Program-made: the position numbers and the translations under genes | Shown: one piece after another, positions 53,311-62,123 of the stretch | Layout: each line of letters opens with the position of its first letter | Position numbering within the stretch: position 1 is the first letter of the stretch | From: Alcaligenes faecalis | GTDB taxonomy: Bacteria; Pseudomonadota; Gammaproteobacteria; Burkholderiales; Burkholderiaceae_B | NCBI RefSeq assembly: GCF_009497775.1 | Contig: NZ_CP031012.1 | Span: 806,001-870,000, forward strand | Length of the DNA: 64,000 bases | Direction of reading: 5' to 3' | The notes under the pieces: model-generated | The model's database searches: none | Told to the model about the DNA's origin: nothing | The model's input: the letters and a program-made list of their open reading frames with translations, nothing else

Positions 53311-53793
53311 TTAGCCGCGATGATGACGCAACAAGCGTTCGATGGCTTGCGCCAAGGGACCTTGCGGCAATGAGTCATGCAGCTTTTCAAATGATTCCAA
53401 GGCCCGTTCGTCCAGGACTTGTACCTGGCGTGCGGGCTTTTCTGTCACAGCTGCAAACAAATGGGCTTGCACGTGGACCAGCGCCTCGCTAATGTTCCAG
53501 CCAGCGGCATTCATCTGCCGTGTGACAGTAGGCAAAAGCTGACGCAGCTTGGCTGCATGCGCCGCGCTGGGAACTGCCAGCGTCAATTGCTGTCTGTCTA
53601 TACGGGCTACTTTACAAGCCTTGCCCAAAGCAGGTGGCAAGGCTTTGCTTACATGGGTCTGAGCCGCCATCAGCTGCCGGGCCATTTCCAGTACCTGGGA
53701 ACCTTGCTGGTCGCTGGCCAGCCAACCCAAAGCGTGGCTTTGCCCGCTACTGCGTTTTGGCGCGGATGAGGAAAAAGGGGGCTTCCAGGTCAT
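53311..53793 (-). CDS. DUF721 (DciA-like) protein
   Basis: A protein of about 160 residues. After a Ser/Lys-rich start it has ALGWLASDQQGSQVLEMARQ and VARIDRQQLTLAVPSAAHAA with KLRQLLPTVTRQMNAAGW, the pattern of DUF721, whose characterised members (DciA) help load the replicative helicase. It ends in a helical segment (SFEKLHDSLPQGPLAQAIER). I chose ATG at 53793; an upstream in-frame ATG at 53823 has AAGGA at a rather long spacing and would overlap the divergent M23 gene. It faces lpxC tail-to-tail and diverges from the peptidase. I do not claim that it is the helicase loader of this organism. Confidence 0.68.
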   Translation of the reverse strand: MTWKPPFSSSAPKRSSGQSHALGWLASDQQGSQVLEMARQLMAAQTHVSKALPPALGKACKVARIDRQQLTLAVPSAAHAAKLRQLLPTVTRQMNAAGWNISEALVHVQAHLFAAVTEKPARQVQVLDERALESFEKLHDSLPQGPLAQAIERLLRHHRG

Positions 53794-53811
53794 GTTCGAG
53801 GTTATACGAGA

Positions 53812-54744
53812 GTGGATCAACATAAAGACTATACGTCCTTAGATAGTAAAGCCAAAGGGGTGCGCCGCACGGTGATCGCCCTGGTGGCTTTGGTATCGCT
53901 GGGCGTTTCCGCCGCCGCGGGAGCTCTGGTGCAGTCGCACTGGGGGGACCGCAGCGGCGTGTCGCTGGACGCGGATATGGCCCAAAGCCAGGCCGCTGCC
54001 ATGCAGGACAACGTTACCCGTCTGGCTGAAAAAGTCGGCGGTTTGCAGGCCAAGCTGATCGAGATGGACGGAGTCAGCAAGCGCGTGGCCAAGGCGGCCG
54101 GGATCGAATACACCGATCCGGAGCTGGCCGGTGCCATGCCCGTGCAGGATCTGGCCGTCATGGACAGCATGGATGGCGCTGACCTGGTCTGGAACGCCGA
54201 CCGTTTGGGCGAGCAGCTGGATAATCTGGCCAAACAGATGTCCGAGCAGCAGGACTGGTTCCAGATGCTGGATACGGTGCTGACCGAGCGCACCGGCAAC
54301 GAAGCCCGCCTGCCCAATTATCGTCCAGTGGATTATGACGAGGTGGCTTCCTCCTTTGGCTGGCGTCGTCACCCGATTTCGGGTCGCCACGCCTTGCACG
54401 AGGGGCTGGATTTCCCGGCTCCCAAGGGCACGCCTATTTATGCGGCTTCTGGCGGAGTCGTGTCCGAAGCCCGCTATATGACAGGCTACGGCAAGCTGGT
54501 GGAAATCAATCACGGCAATGGCATGAGCACGCGATACGCCCATGCGTCATCAATCGTTGTTAAATTAGGCGACGTAGTAGAAAAAGGGCAGTTGATCGCC
54601 CGCGTCGGATCTACCGGGCAGTCCACAGGCTCACACCTGCACTTTGAAGTGCGTATGGCCGGACATGCGCTGGATCCCAAGCTTTTTCTGCCGGCGCGTG
54701 AGTATGTAGAACAGCAGATCGCGCAATTGGATTCGGACAAGTAG
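53812..54744 (+). CDS. M23-family metallopeptidase (LytM-type)
   Basis: A 310-residue exported or inner-membrane-anchored protein. A single hydrophobic segment (TVIALVALVSLGVSAAAGAL, about residues 20-39) is followed by a coiled coil (about 55-90) and a linker. The C-terminal LytM/Peptidase_M23 domain has HEGLDFPAPKG (zinc His/Asp, about 199-209) and SHLHFEVRMAG (HxH, about 276-286). Both halves of the zinc site are intact, so it should be an active endopeptidase on peptide cross-links, unlike degenerate LytM activators. It starts with GTG at 53812 with GAGG 10 nt upstream. It lies between the DUF721 gene and secA, where E. coli has secM. Confidence 0.9.
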   Translation: MDQHKDYTSLDSKAKGVRRTVIALVALVSLGVSAAAGALVQSHWGDRSGVSLDADMAQSQAAAMQDNVTRLAEKVGGLQAKLIEMDGVSKRVAKAAGIEYTDPELAGAMPVQDLAVMDSMDGADLVWNADRLGEQLDNLAKQMSEQQDWFQMLDTVLTERTGNEARLPNYRPVDYDEVASSFGWRRHPISGRHALHEGLDFPAPKGTPIYAASGGVVSEARYMTGYGKLVEINHGNGMSTRYAHASSIVVKLGDVVEKGQLIARVGSTGQSTGSHLHFEVRMAGHALDPKLFLPAREYVEQQIAQLDSDK

Positions 54745-54863
54745 TTCCGTCTTGCAGCATGTGCGTTAAACTGATTGTTTGCTTGCGCATCCCTTTTAAC
54801 CAGAGATAGGCTCGAGGCACAGATTCAAGCCCTTGCGGCCTCGCCTACATTGACGACACAAGA

Positions 54864-57590
54864 ATGGTTTCATTGCTGAAAAAGCTTATTGGCAGTCGTA
54901 ACGACCGACTGCTCAAACAGTACCGTAAGCAGGTCGCCCAGATTAATGCTCTTGAGCCTACTATTCAGGGCCTGAGTGACGAGGCCTTGGCAGCCAAGAC
55001 GCAGGAGCTGCGTCAACGTGTTCAGGATGGCGCCTCGCTTAACTCGCTCTTGCCCGAGGCTTTTGCCATCGTGCGCGAGGCGGGTATCCGTGTATTTGGC
55101 ATGCGCCACTTTGACGTGCAGATGCTCGGTGCCATTGCCTTGCACAACGGCAAGATTTCCGAAATGCGTACGGGTGAGGGTAAAACCCTGACCGCGACCC
55201 TGGCCGTGTACCTGAATGCACTGTCCGGCAAGGGCGTGCACGTGGTGACCGTCAACGATTACCTGGCACGACGCGACGCGGGCTGGATGGGCCGTCTGTA
55301 CAACTTCCTGGGTCTGAGCGTGGGTGTGGTGGTTCCCCAGCAAGACAATGCCGAGAAGATTGCCGCCTACCAGGCCGACATTACCTACGGTACCAATAAC
55401 GAATTTGGTTTTGACTACCTGCGCGACAATATGGAATACCGCGCCGAGGATCGCCGCCAGCGCGGTTTGTCCTACGCGATTGTCGACGAAGTTGACTCCA
55501 TCCTGATCGACGAAGCCCGTACTCCGCTGATTATCTCCGGCCAGGCCGAAGACAATACCGAGCTGTACGTGCGCATGAACGTGGTTCCGCCCATGCTGAC
55601 CCGCATGACGCAAGAGCCTCGTCCACACGAGCCCGAGCCCGAAGGCGACTTCTGGGTCGACGAAAAGGGCCAGCAGGTTCATATCTCCGAAGCCGGCCAC
55701 GAGCGTGCCGAGCAGATTCTGACCGACATTGGTCTGCTGCCCGAAGGCGAATCGCTGTACGAGCCACGCCACATTTCCCTGATGCACCACCTGATGGTCG
55801 CTCTGCGCGCCCACAACCTGTTCTTCCGCGACCAGCAATACGTGGTCCAGGACGGCGAAGTGGTGATCGTGGATGAATTCACGGGCCGCTTGATGGCAGG
55901 TCGCCGTTGGTCCGATGGCTTGCACCAGGCCGTGGAAGCCAAGGAAGGCGTTCGCATCCAGAACGAAAACCAGACACTGGCTTCGATTACCTTCCAGAAC
56001 TACTTCCGTATGTACGACAAGCTGTCCGGCATGACGGGTACGGCCGATACCGAAGCCTACGAGTTCCAGGAAATCTATAGCCTTGAAACCGTCATCATTC
56101 CACCGAATCGTCCGCTCGCCCGTAAGGACCAGAACGACCAGGTCTTCAAAACCGATGACGAAAAATTCAATGCCATTCTGAAAGACATTCAGGACTGCCA
56201 CGAACGTGGTCAGCCTGTTCTGGTGGGTACCACCAGCATTGAAAACTCCGAGCTGATCTCCACGCGCCTGAACGCCGCTGGCGTCAAGCACGAGGTTCTG
56301 AACGCCAAGCAACACGCCCGTGAAGCCGATATCGTGGCTGAAGCCGGTATGCCTGGCCACGTGACTATCGCCACCAATATGGCCGGTCGTGGTACGGACA
56401 TTGTGCTGGGCGGCAGCATCGAGCGTGCCATTTCCCAGGTGCGTGAAGACGAATCCCTGAGCGCTGAGCAGAAAGAATCCCAGATTCAGGCTATTCGTGC
56501 TGCGTGGGAGCCATTGAACCAGCAGGTCAAACAGGCTGGTGGTTTGCGCATTATTGGTACCGAGCGTCACGAATCCCGCCGTATCGACAACCAGTTGCGT
56601 GGTCGTGCCGGTCGTCAGGGTGACCCAGGCTCCTCGCGTTTTTACCTGTCGCTGGAAGATTCGCTGATGCGCATCTTCGCTGGTGATCGTGTGCGCGCCA
56701 TTATGGAACGTCTGCGTTTGCCGGAAGGCGAGCCTATCGAAGCCCGCATGGTGACCCGTTCCATCGAGTCGGCCCAGCGCAAGGTTGAAGCCCGCAACTT
56801 CGATATTCGTAAACAGCTGTTGCAGTACGACGACGTGGCCAATGATCAGCGCAAGGTGATCTACGCCCAGCGTAACGAAGTGCTGGAATCGGCTGATATT
56901 GCCGACACCATCAGCAGCCTGCGTGAAGCCGCCGTCAGCCGTCTGTTCCGTGAATACGTGCCGCAAGACACGATGGAAGAGCAATGGGATATCCCTGGCC
57001 TGACCACTGCTTTGCAAAGCACCTTCCAGATTGAGCTGCCTTTGGCTGAAATGCTGGAGAAAGAGTCCAATCTGACCGACGACGATTTGCATGATCGCGT
57101 CATCGAAGAATCCCAGCGTCTGCTGCAAGCCAAGATTGACCTGGTGGGCCAGCCTAACTGGGGCAACTTCGAGCGTTCCGTGCTTCTGCAGTCCATTGAT
57201 ACGCAATGGCGTGGCCATTTGCAGGCTCTGGACCACCTGCGTCAGGGTATTCATCTGCGCGGTTACGCCCAGAAAGACCCCAAACAGGAATACAAGCGCG
57301 AAGCTTTCGAGCTGTTCTCCGACATGCTGGACCGTGTGCGTGATGAAGTGGTCAAAGTGCTGATGACCGTGCGCATCCAGACACCGGAGCAGGTCGAGGA
57401 AGCGGCTGTTGAAGTTCCTGCCAATTCCAATGTCCGTTTCCATCATTCTGATTACGACGCTGCCCTGAGCGGTGAAGATCCCGGTCTGGATGAAGCGGCC
57501 AAGGGCGAAGTGCCACGCGTGGGCCGTAACGATCCTTGCCCATGCGGCAGCGGCAAGAAATACAAGCAGTGCCACGGACGTTTGAGCTGA
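54864..57590 (+). CDS. secA: Preprotein translocase ATPase SecA
   Basis: A 908-residue motor that pushes unfolded preproteins through Sec[23 protein letters not shown] (about residues 99-118) is the Walker [21 protein letters not shown] (about 203-222) the DEVD box, and the preprotein-binding domain, helical wing and scaffold follow at normal length. [14 protein letters not shown] (about 506-519) and [18 protein letters not shown] are helicase-like motifs. The C-terminal zinc motif [17 protein letters not shown] binds SecB. It is preceded by a 119-nt leader without a SecM-like ORF, so arrest-based control as in E. coli is not evident. Confidence 0.98.
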   Translation: MVSLLKKLIGSRNDRLLKQYRKQVAQINALEPTIQGLSDEALAAKTQELRQRVQDGASLNSLLPEAFAIVREAGIRVFGMRHFDVQMLGAIALHNGKISEMRTGEGKTLTATLAVYLNALSGKGVHVVTVNDYLARRDAGWMGRLYNFLGLSVGVVVPQQDNAEKIAAYQADITYGTNNEFGFDYLRDNMEYRAEDRRQRGLSYAIVDEVDSILIDEARTPLIISGQAEDNTELYVRMNVVPPMLTRMTQEPRPHEPEPEGDFWVDEKGQQVHISEAGHERAEQILTDIGLLPEGESLYEPRHISLMHHLMVALRAHNLFFRDQQYVVQDGEVVIVDEFTGRLMAGRRWSDGLHQAVEAKEGVRIQNENQTLASITFQNYFRMYDKLSGMTGTADTEAYEFQEIYSLETVIIPPNRPLARKDQNDQVFKTDDEKFNAILKDIQDCHERGQPVLVGTTSIENSELISTRLNAAGVKHEVLNAKQHAREADIVAEAGMPGHVTIATNMAGRGTDIVLGGSIERAISQVREDESLSAEQKESQIQAIRAAWEPLNQQVKQAGGLRIIGTERHESRRIDNQLRGRAGRQGDPGSSRFYLSLEDSLMRIFAGDRVRAIMERLRLPEGEPIEARMVTRSIESAQRKVEARNFDIRKQLLQYDDVANDQRKVIYAQRNEVLESADIADTISSLREAAVSRLFREYVPQDTMEEQWDIPGLTTALQSTFQIELPLAEMLEKESNLTDDDLHDRVIEESQRLLQAKIDLVGQPNWGNFERSVLLQSIDTQWRGHLQALDHLRQGIHLRGYAQKDPKQEYKREAFELFSDMLDRVRDEVVKVLMTVRIQTPEQVEEAAVEVPANSNVRFHHSDYDAALSGEDPGLDEAAKGEVPRVGRNDPCPCGSGKKYKQCHGRLS

Positions 57591-57628
57591 TTCAGGCTCA
57601 AGCCGCCCAGCCTGCAGGCTGTTAGCAG

Positions 57629-57665
57629 CAAACCCCATGTGCCTCTGGCCCATGGGGTTTTTTCT
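57629..57665 (+). terminator. Terminator after secA
   Basis: AAACCCCATG and CATGGGGTTT pair across a 12-nt loop and are followed by TTTCTT, 38 nt after the secA stop. This is a convincing intrinsic terminator. Confidence 0.85.
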
Positions 57666-57805
57666 TGGGCGACGGCCTTGTTTTTGCTGGCTGATGTCAG
57701 GTTAGGTGCATCGTGATCATCTGGAGCCTTATTTCCCTGTAAGCTACGGGTCGCAGCCTGGTGGTTACCGGCTGCGGCTTATCGTTTTTTCTGTGTATTT
57801 CTTCT

Positions 57806-58699
57806 ATGACAACATCTCCCTTATTGCATCGCGTTGCCCTGATCGGGGCGGGCGAAGTCGCGCGGTTTTATAGCGCAGCCTTGAAGTCGGCGGGTGTGCA
57901 GGTGCCATTTATCCTGGTGCGCCGGGAGAGTGCGGCAGCCAGTGAACTGGCCCAGCAATTGGGAGCACAGCTGTGTTCGCAGGCGGATGCGCGCTGGCAG
58001 GATCTGGACGGGGTGTTGTCGGCTGTCACGGGGACGCAGGCATATGTAGTGGCCAAGGCCGTCATGCCGCACTTGTCCGCAGGGACCTTGTACATGGATT
58101 TGTGTACGGCCGAGCCTCAGGACATGGAAAGCATGGACGTTCTGGCGCAACAGCAGGGAATCGAGCTGGCTGATCTGGCGATTATGGGCTCCGTGCCCTC
58201 TACAGGCGCTCAGACAGCTTTGTTGGCAGCAGGGCAGGGGGCAGGCAGGGCAGCGACCTTCTGGCAGGCTCAAGGCGCTCCTGTGCGTATCTTGCCGGGA
58301 CAGGCTGGGGATGCGATGCGCCTGAAGCTGCTGCGCAGCCTGATGACCAAGGGGCTGGAGGCCTTGGGGATTGAAAACCTGATGCTGGCCGAACGCATGG
58401 GCTTGCGGGCCGAGCTGTATGAAGTGCTGGAGGATTTGAACCAGCGGGGCTTGCAGGACTTTATGGAATCCTGCTTGCGTAGCCATCTGGTGCACGGCGT
58501 GCGCCGCCGTGACGAGGTTCTGCAAGTGCGTCGTCAGCTGGAGCTGGCAGGCATCGCACCAAGAGTGACCAATGGCGTACTGGATTTCTTTGAGCACACA
58601 GCGCAGACTGAGTCTCTGCAAAGAGCTCAGGCCGTGGGGACGCAGGAGAGTCTGGAAGTGTTTCTGGAAGAGGCCCGGCTGCCGTCTTCTCGGTCTTAG
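57806..58699 (+). CDS. NAD(P)-dependent dehydrogenase with DUF1932 C-terminal domain
   Basis: A 297-residue protein of the 6-phosphogluconate/3-hydroxyisobutyrate dehydrogenase type. LLHRVALIGAGEVARFYSAA (residues 6-25) contains a GxGxxA dinucleotide loop. LYMDLCTAEPQDMESMDVLA and ADLAIMGSVPSTGAQTALLA are the usual mid-region blocks, and the helical DUF1932-like end (LLRSLMTKGLEALGIENLML) follows, with the conserved Lys-type position. The substrate is unknown. ATG at 57806 was preferred to an in-frame start at 57761 on homology. It stands between terminators at 57629 and 58763, so it is monocistronic. Confidence 0.8.
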   Translation: MTTSPLLHRVALIGAGEVARFYSAALKSAGVQVPFILVRRESAAASELAQQLGAQLCSQADARWQDLDGVLSAVTGTQAYVVAKAVMPHLSAGTLYMDLCTAEPQDMESMDVLAQQQGIELADLAIMGSVPSTGAQTALLAAGQGAGRAATFWQAQGAPVRILPGQAGDAMRLKLLRSLMTKGLEALGIENLMLAERMGLRAELYEVLEDLNQRGLQDFMESCLRSHLVHGVRRRDEVLQVRRQLELAGIAPRVTNGVLDFFEHTAQTESLQRAQAVGTQESLEVFLEEARLPSSRS

Positions 58700-58762
58700 T
58701 TGCCTGGAAGGACAGTTTGGTGCTCGCGTCAGATGCTTCGCGTCTGAGTGTGAGGCAGACAT

Positions 58763-58792
58763 AAAAAAACCGGCCAGGAGCCGGTTTTTTTA
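58763..58792. terminator. Bidirectional terminator between the DUF1932 gene and mgtE
   Basis: AAAAAAACCGGC-CAGGA-GCCGGTTTTTTT is a perfect inverted repeat between two convergent genes and can end both transcripts. Confidence 0.9.
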
Positions 58793-58810
58793 ATCATGCC
58801 CGCGGGCGAT

Positions 58811-60292
58811 TTACAGCAGGAACACCGTCGCCAGTCCCAGGAACAGCAGGAAGCCCAGCGAGTCCGTCGCAAAGGTCAGCAGTACCGAGGAACCCACAGC
58901 GGGGTCATTACCAAAGCGGTCACGCAGAATCGGGATCATTACGCCCAGTGCCGCGCCAATCAGCATATTGCCGATCATGGCGGCCATCATCACGGCGGCA
59001 ATTGCGATCGAGCCGGAGATGAACCAGGCAAAGAAAGCCGTCACCGCACTGCCACAGACACCGACCAGAAAGGTCACCAGCAGCTCGCGCTTGATCAGTG
59101 GCAGGACGTTGGACCCCGTGACACGGCCTGTGGCAATGGCACGAATAATCATGGTCATGGTCTGGTTGCCGGAGTTGCCGCCAATACCGGCCACAATCGA
59201 CATCAGGAAAGCCAGGATCACGATGTGGCTGACGGTGTCCTCAAAGCGCGAGGCAATGAACGAAGCCGTTGCCGCCGTACAGAGGTTGATCAGCAGCCAG
59301 GGAGCCCGGTTGCGGATAGCCGTACGGATAGGCGAGAAAATGTCGTCCTCTTGCAGACCGGCGCGAGACAGGGCTTGTTCCTCCGAGTCCTCTTGCAGCA
59401 CGTCCACCACTTCGTCAATGGTGACTCGGCCAATCAGGCGGCCAATATCGTCCACCACGGGTGCAGACACCAAGTCATAACGCTCAAATGCCCCGGCAGT
59501 ATCCGAGTCCGAATCCAGCGGATTCAAAGCCAGATAATCGGTGGACATGACAGAGGACACCAGCGTTTCAGGTTCGCTGACCAGCATGCGGGTCAGGGAT
59601 AGCGTGCCTTGCAGTTTGTCGGCACGGTCCACCACGAAAATCTGGTCAGTATGGTCGGGCAGTTCCTGCAAACGACGCAGGTAACGCAAGACCACTTCCA
59701 GGGTCACGTCCTCGCGCACACGCACCATGTCAAAGTCCATGATGGCACCCACCGTATCTTCGGGGTAGCCCATGGCTTCGATCAGTTGCGCACGCTCTTC
59801 GTCTGTCAGGCCGCGCTGCACGGCTGCCACCACATCGGGCGGCAAGTCAGGCACCAGGTCGGCAATCTCGTCGGCATCCATATTGCCGGCGGCGGCGATC
59901 AGGTCCGCGGCGTCCATGGAGCGAATCAGCGACTCACGCGCCCAGTCCGCTACTTCCAGCAGCACGTCTGCATCGTGCTCGGCATCCACCAACTGCCAGA
60001 TGGCCTGGCGTTCCAGCTCGGGCAAGGACTCCAGAATGAAGGCAATGTCGGCCGGGTGCAGATCGTTCAGGATGGACTTGATCTCGCTCTCATGCTGGCG
60101 ATGGATCAAGCCCTCAAGCAGGTTGGAGCGGTCGTCGTCCTCGAACTGGCGCTGGGCCAGTGACTCTACGACTTCCTGGCGCTTGAGGATGTTCTTCAGG
60201 CGATAAAGTGCCTGCTGCGCATCCTCGGGCTCCAGGCGGCGTGGCTTGGGAGTGTCACTGGGCGAAGTAGGGGGTACCAGGTTTTCCTGCAT
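58811..60292 (-). CDS. mgtE: Magnesium transporter MgtE
   Basis: A 493-residue MgtE channel. The N domain (about residues 30-140, with ILNDLHPADIAFILESLPEL) and the two CBS domains (about 145-270, including MSTDYLALNPLDSDSDTAGA) form the cytoplasmic magnesium sensor. They are followed by five membrane helices with the pore motif MSIVAGIGGNSGNQTMTMII (about 380-399). The gate opens when cytosolic magnesium falls. ATG at 60292 is preferred; a GTG at 60307 is the alternative. The gene is 21 nt after the thioesterase gene on the same strand and is probably co-transcribed with it. Confidence 0.95.
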   Translation of the reverse strand: MQENLVPPTSPSDTPKPRRLEPEDAQQALYRLKNILKRQEVVESLAQRQFEDDDRSNLLEGLIHRQHESEIKSILNDLHPADIAFILESLPELERQAIWQLVDAEHDADVLLEVADWARESLIRSMDAADLIAAAGNMDADEIADLVPDLPPDVVAAVQRGLTDEERAQLIEAMGYPEDTVGAIMDFDMVRVREDVTLEVVLRYLRRLQELPDHTDQIFVVDRADKLQGTLSLTRMLVSEPETLVSSVMSTDYLALNPLDSDSDTAGAFERYDLVSAPVVDDIGRLIGRVTIDEVVDVLQEDSEEQALSRAGLQEDDIFSPIRTAIRNRAPWLLINLCTAATASFIASRFEDTVSHIVILAFLMSIVAGIGGNSGNQTMTMIIRAIATGRVTGSNVLPLIKRELLVTFLVGVCGSAVTAFFAWFISGSIAIAAVMMAAMIGNMLIGAALGVMIPILRDRFGNDPAVGSSVLLTFATDSLGFLLFLGLATVFLL

Positions 60293-60313
60293 AGGCCTGC
60301 CTGTCACGAATAC

Positions 60314-60715
60314 TTAGAGAGGGGGCAGCGGGCGGCTGCGGCGCTCGTCATCGGTGGCCACATAGGTCAGTGTGGCTTCCGTTACCTTGACCGTTTCCAG
60401 TTGCAGGCGTTTGCGTTCTGCATACACTTCCACCGACACCGTAATGGAGGTGCGGCCGGTTTTGATGATTTCCGTGTAGAAGCTCAGCAAATCACCCACA
60501 AACACGGGCTGCTTGAAGGTGAAGGCATTCACGGAAATCGTGGCAACCCGGCCTTGGGCGCGTCGTGTTGCAGGAATCGCTCCGGCAATGTCCACCTGGG
60601 ACATGATCCAGCCACCAAACACGTCACCGTGAATATTGGCGTCCGTGGGCATGGGCATGACGCGCAGGGTGGGGGCTCCGTCCGGGAGCGCAGAGATGTT
60701 GCTTGAAGTAGTCAC
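60314..60715 (-). CDS. yciA: Acyl-CoA thioesterase (YciA type, hot-dog fold)
   Basis: A 133-residue hot-dog thioesterase. TDANIHGDVFGGWIMSQVDI (about residues 24-43) holds the catalytic Asn/Asp region. VATISVNAFTFKQPVFVGDL (about 57-76) and GRTSITVSVEVYAERKRLQL complete the YciA/BACH pattern. Members hydrolyse a broad range of acyl-CoAs in the cytoplasm. It lies between the M20 amidohydrolase gene and mgtE on the minus strand. The exact chain-length preference cannot be told. Confidence 0.9.
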   Translation of the reverse strand: MTTSSNISALPDGAPTLRVMPMPTDANIHGDVFGGWIMSQVDIAGAIPATRRAQGRVATISVNAFTFKQPVFVGDLLSFYTEIIKTGRTSITVSVEVYAERKRLQLETVKVTEATLTYVATDDERRSRPLPPL

Positions 60716-60843
60716 AAATACTCCCGTATTGGAAGAAAGGGTGGTGGGACAGATGCCCGTCGCGCGGGACGCACGCCGTCAACAATAGAACCTGCCATTG
60801 TAACGACAAGCTTTGGTCCCGCTATGAAACATTTGTTAAAGCA

Positions 60844-62043
60844 TCAACGGTGTTGTGCCAGCCAGTCCAGAGCCAGTTTGGCCCAGTAGCTGGCGCCAAT
60901 GGGGATCAGGGCGTCGTTGAAGTCGTAGCTGCCGTTGTGCAGCATGCACGGGCCCATGCCGTGGCCCTGGCTGCGATGGTCGCCATCACCATTGCCTAGC
61001 CAGACATAGCAGCCGGGGACTTCCTGCAACATGAAGGAGAAATCTTCGGCACCCATGGAAGGGCGGATGTCCTGACGCAGCTTGTCGGGGCCGACCAGCT
61101 CCCGGATGACTTGCGCGCAAAAGGCCGCTTGTTCGGGATTATTGATGGTAGGAGGGTAGCGGCGGTCAAAGTCGAACTCGGCCTTGCAACCCTGGGCGGC
61201 ACAGCTTTGCTCACACAGTTCGCGCATGCGGGTCTCGACCAGGTCCAGCGCTTCGGTGGAAAAGGTGCGTACCGTGCCGCGCATGACGGCCTCGTTGGGG
61301 ATGACGTTGTCGGCAGAGCCGGCATGAATCTGGGTAATGCTCAGCACCACGGGTTCCAGCGGGTCCACATTGCGGCTGACAATGGTTTGCAGACTTTGTG
61401 CCAGCTGCACTGCCGCCATGATGGGGTCCACGCCCAGATGGGGCATGCCACCGTGGGCACCTTTGCCTTCAATACGAATTTCAAAGGTATTGCTGGAGGC
61501 CATCATGCCACCTGGCAAGACGCCGAAGGTGCCAGCGGGCATGCCGGGCCAGTTATGCAGGCCAAAGACAGCTTGCATGGGGAACAGCGTGAACAAGCCG
61601 TCCTTGATCATTTCACGTGCGCCGCCAAAACCTTCTTCGGCAGGCTGGAAAATCAGATAGATGGTGCCCGCAAAATCACGGTGCTCGGACAGGTAGCGCG
61701 CTGCGCCCAGCAGCATGGCGGTATGCCCATCGTGTCCACAGGCATGCATCTTGCCGTCGTGACGGCTTTTGTGTTCGAACTCGTTCAGCTCCTGCATGGG
61801 CAGGGCGTCCATATCGGCGCGCAGTCCGACGGATGGGCCCTCGCCGCCTGTCCCTTTCAGGATACCGACAACGCCCGTCACGCCCAGGCCACGATGTACC
61901 GGAATGTCCCATTTCTCCAGCCAGGATGCGACCTGATCGGCCGTCCGGGTTTCCTCGAAAGCCAGTTCGGGGTAGGTGTGGAGATCACGCCGGATGGCCG
62001 CAATTTCATGGGACCAGGCGGAAATGGGATCAAACAGCTTCAT
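60844..62043 (-). CDS. M20D-family amidohydrolase (hippurate/N-acyl amino acid type)
   Basis: A 399-residue metallohydrolase. HACGHDGHTAMLLGAARYL (about residues 97-115) supplies metal ligands, FQPAEEGFGGAREMI (about 131-145) the catalytic Glu pair, and GKGAHGGMPHLGVDPI (about 184-199) the dimerisation-domain His. NDNVIPNEA-like DNVIPNEAVMRGTVRTFS and SMGAEDFSFML near the C terminus complete the site. The N terminus MKLFDPISAWSHEIAAIRRD is typical. Such enzymes cleave N-acyl or N-benzoyl amino acids; related ones include HipO and N-acetylcysteine deacetylase. It is divergent from the FadD-type gene, 80 nt apart. Confidence 0.92.
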   Translation of the reverse strand: MKLFDPISAWSHEIAAIRRDLHTYPELAFEETRTADQVASWLEKWDIPVHRGLGVTGVVGILKGTGGEGPSVGLRADMDALPMQELNEFEHKSRHDGKMHACGHDGHTAMLLGAARYLSEHRDFAGTIYLIFQPAEEGFGGAREMIKDGLFTLFPMQAVFGLHNWPGMPAGTFGVLPGGMMASSNTFEIRIEGKGAHGGMPHLGVDPIMAAVQLAQSLQTIVSRNVDPLEPVVLSITQIHAGSADNVIPNEAVMRGTVRTFSTEALDLVETRMRELCEQSCAAQGCKAEFDFDRRYPPTINNPEQAAFCAQVIRELVGPDKLRQDIRPSMGAEDFSFMLQEVPGCYVWLGNGDGDHRSQGHGMGPCMLHNGSYDFNDALIPIGASYWAKLALDWLAQHR

Positions 62044-62123
62044 GATGCGGGCTTGTCCTTGGGCTTGAACAATAAAGTAGAGTAGAGTTAACCATAAATA
62101 AACACGTATTAGGTGACAAGCCC

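Noticed and set aside
54870..57653. Antisense open frame of 927 codons opposite secA
   Set aside because: Same explanation: the sense frame is unmistakably SecA, and the antisense product resembles no protein family and is typical of mirror frames in this GC-rich DNA.
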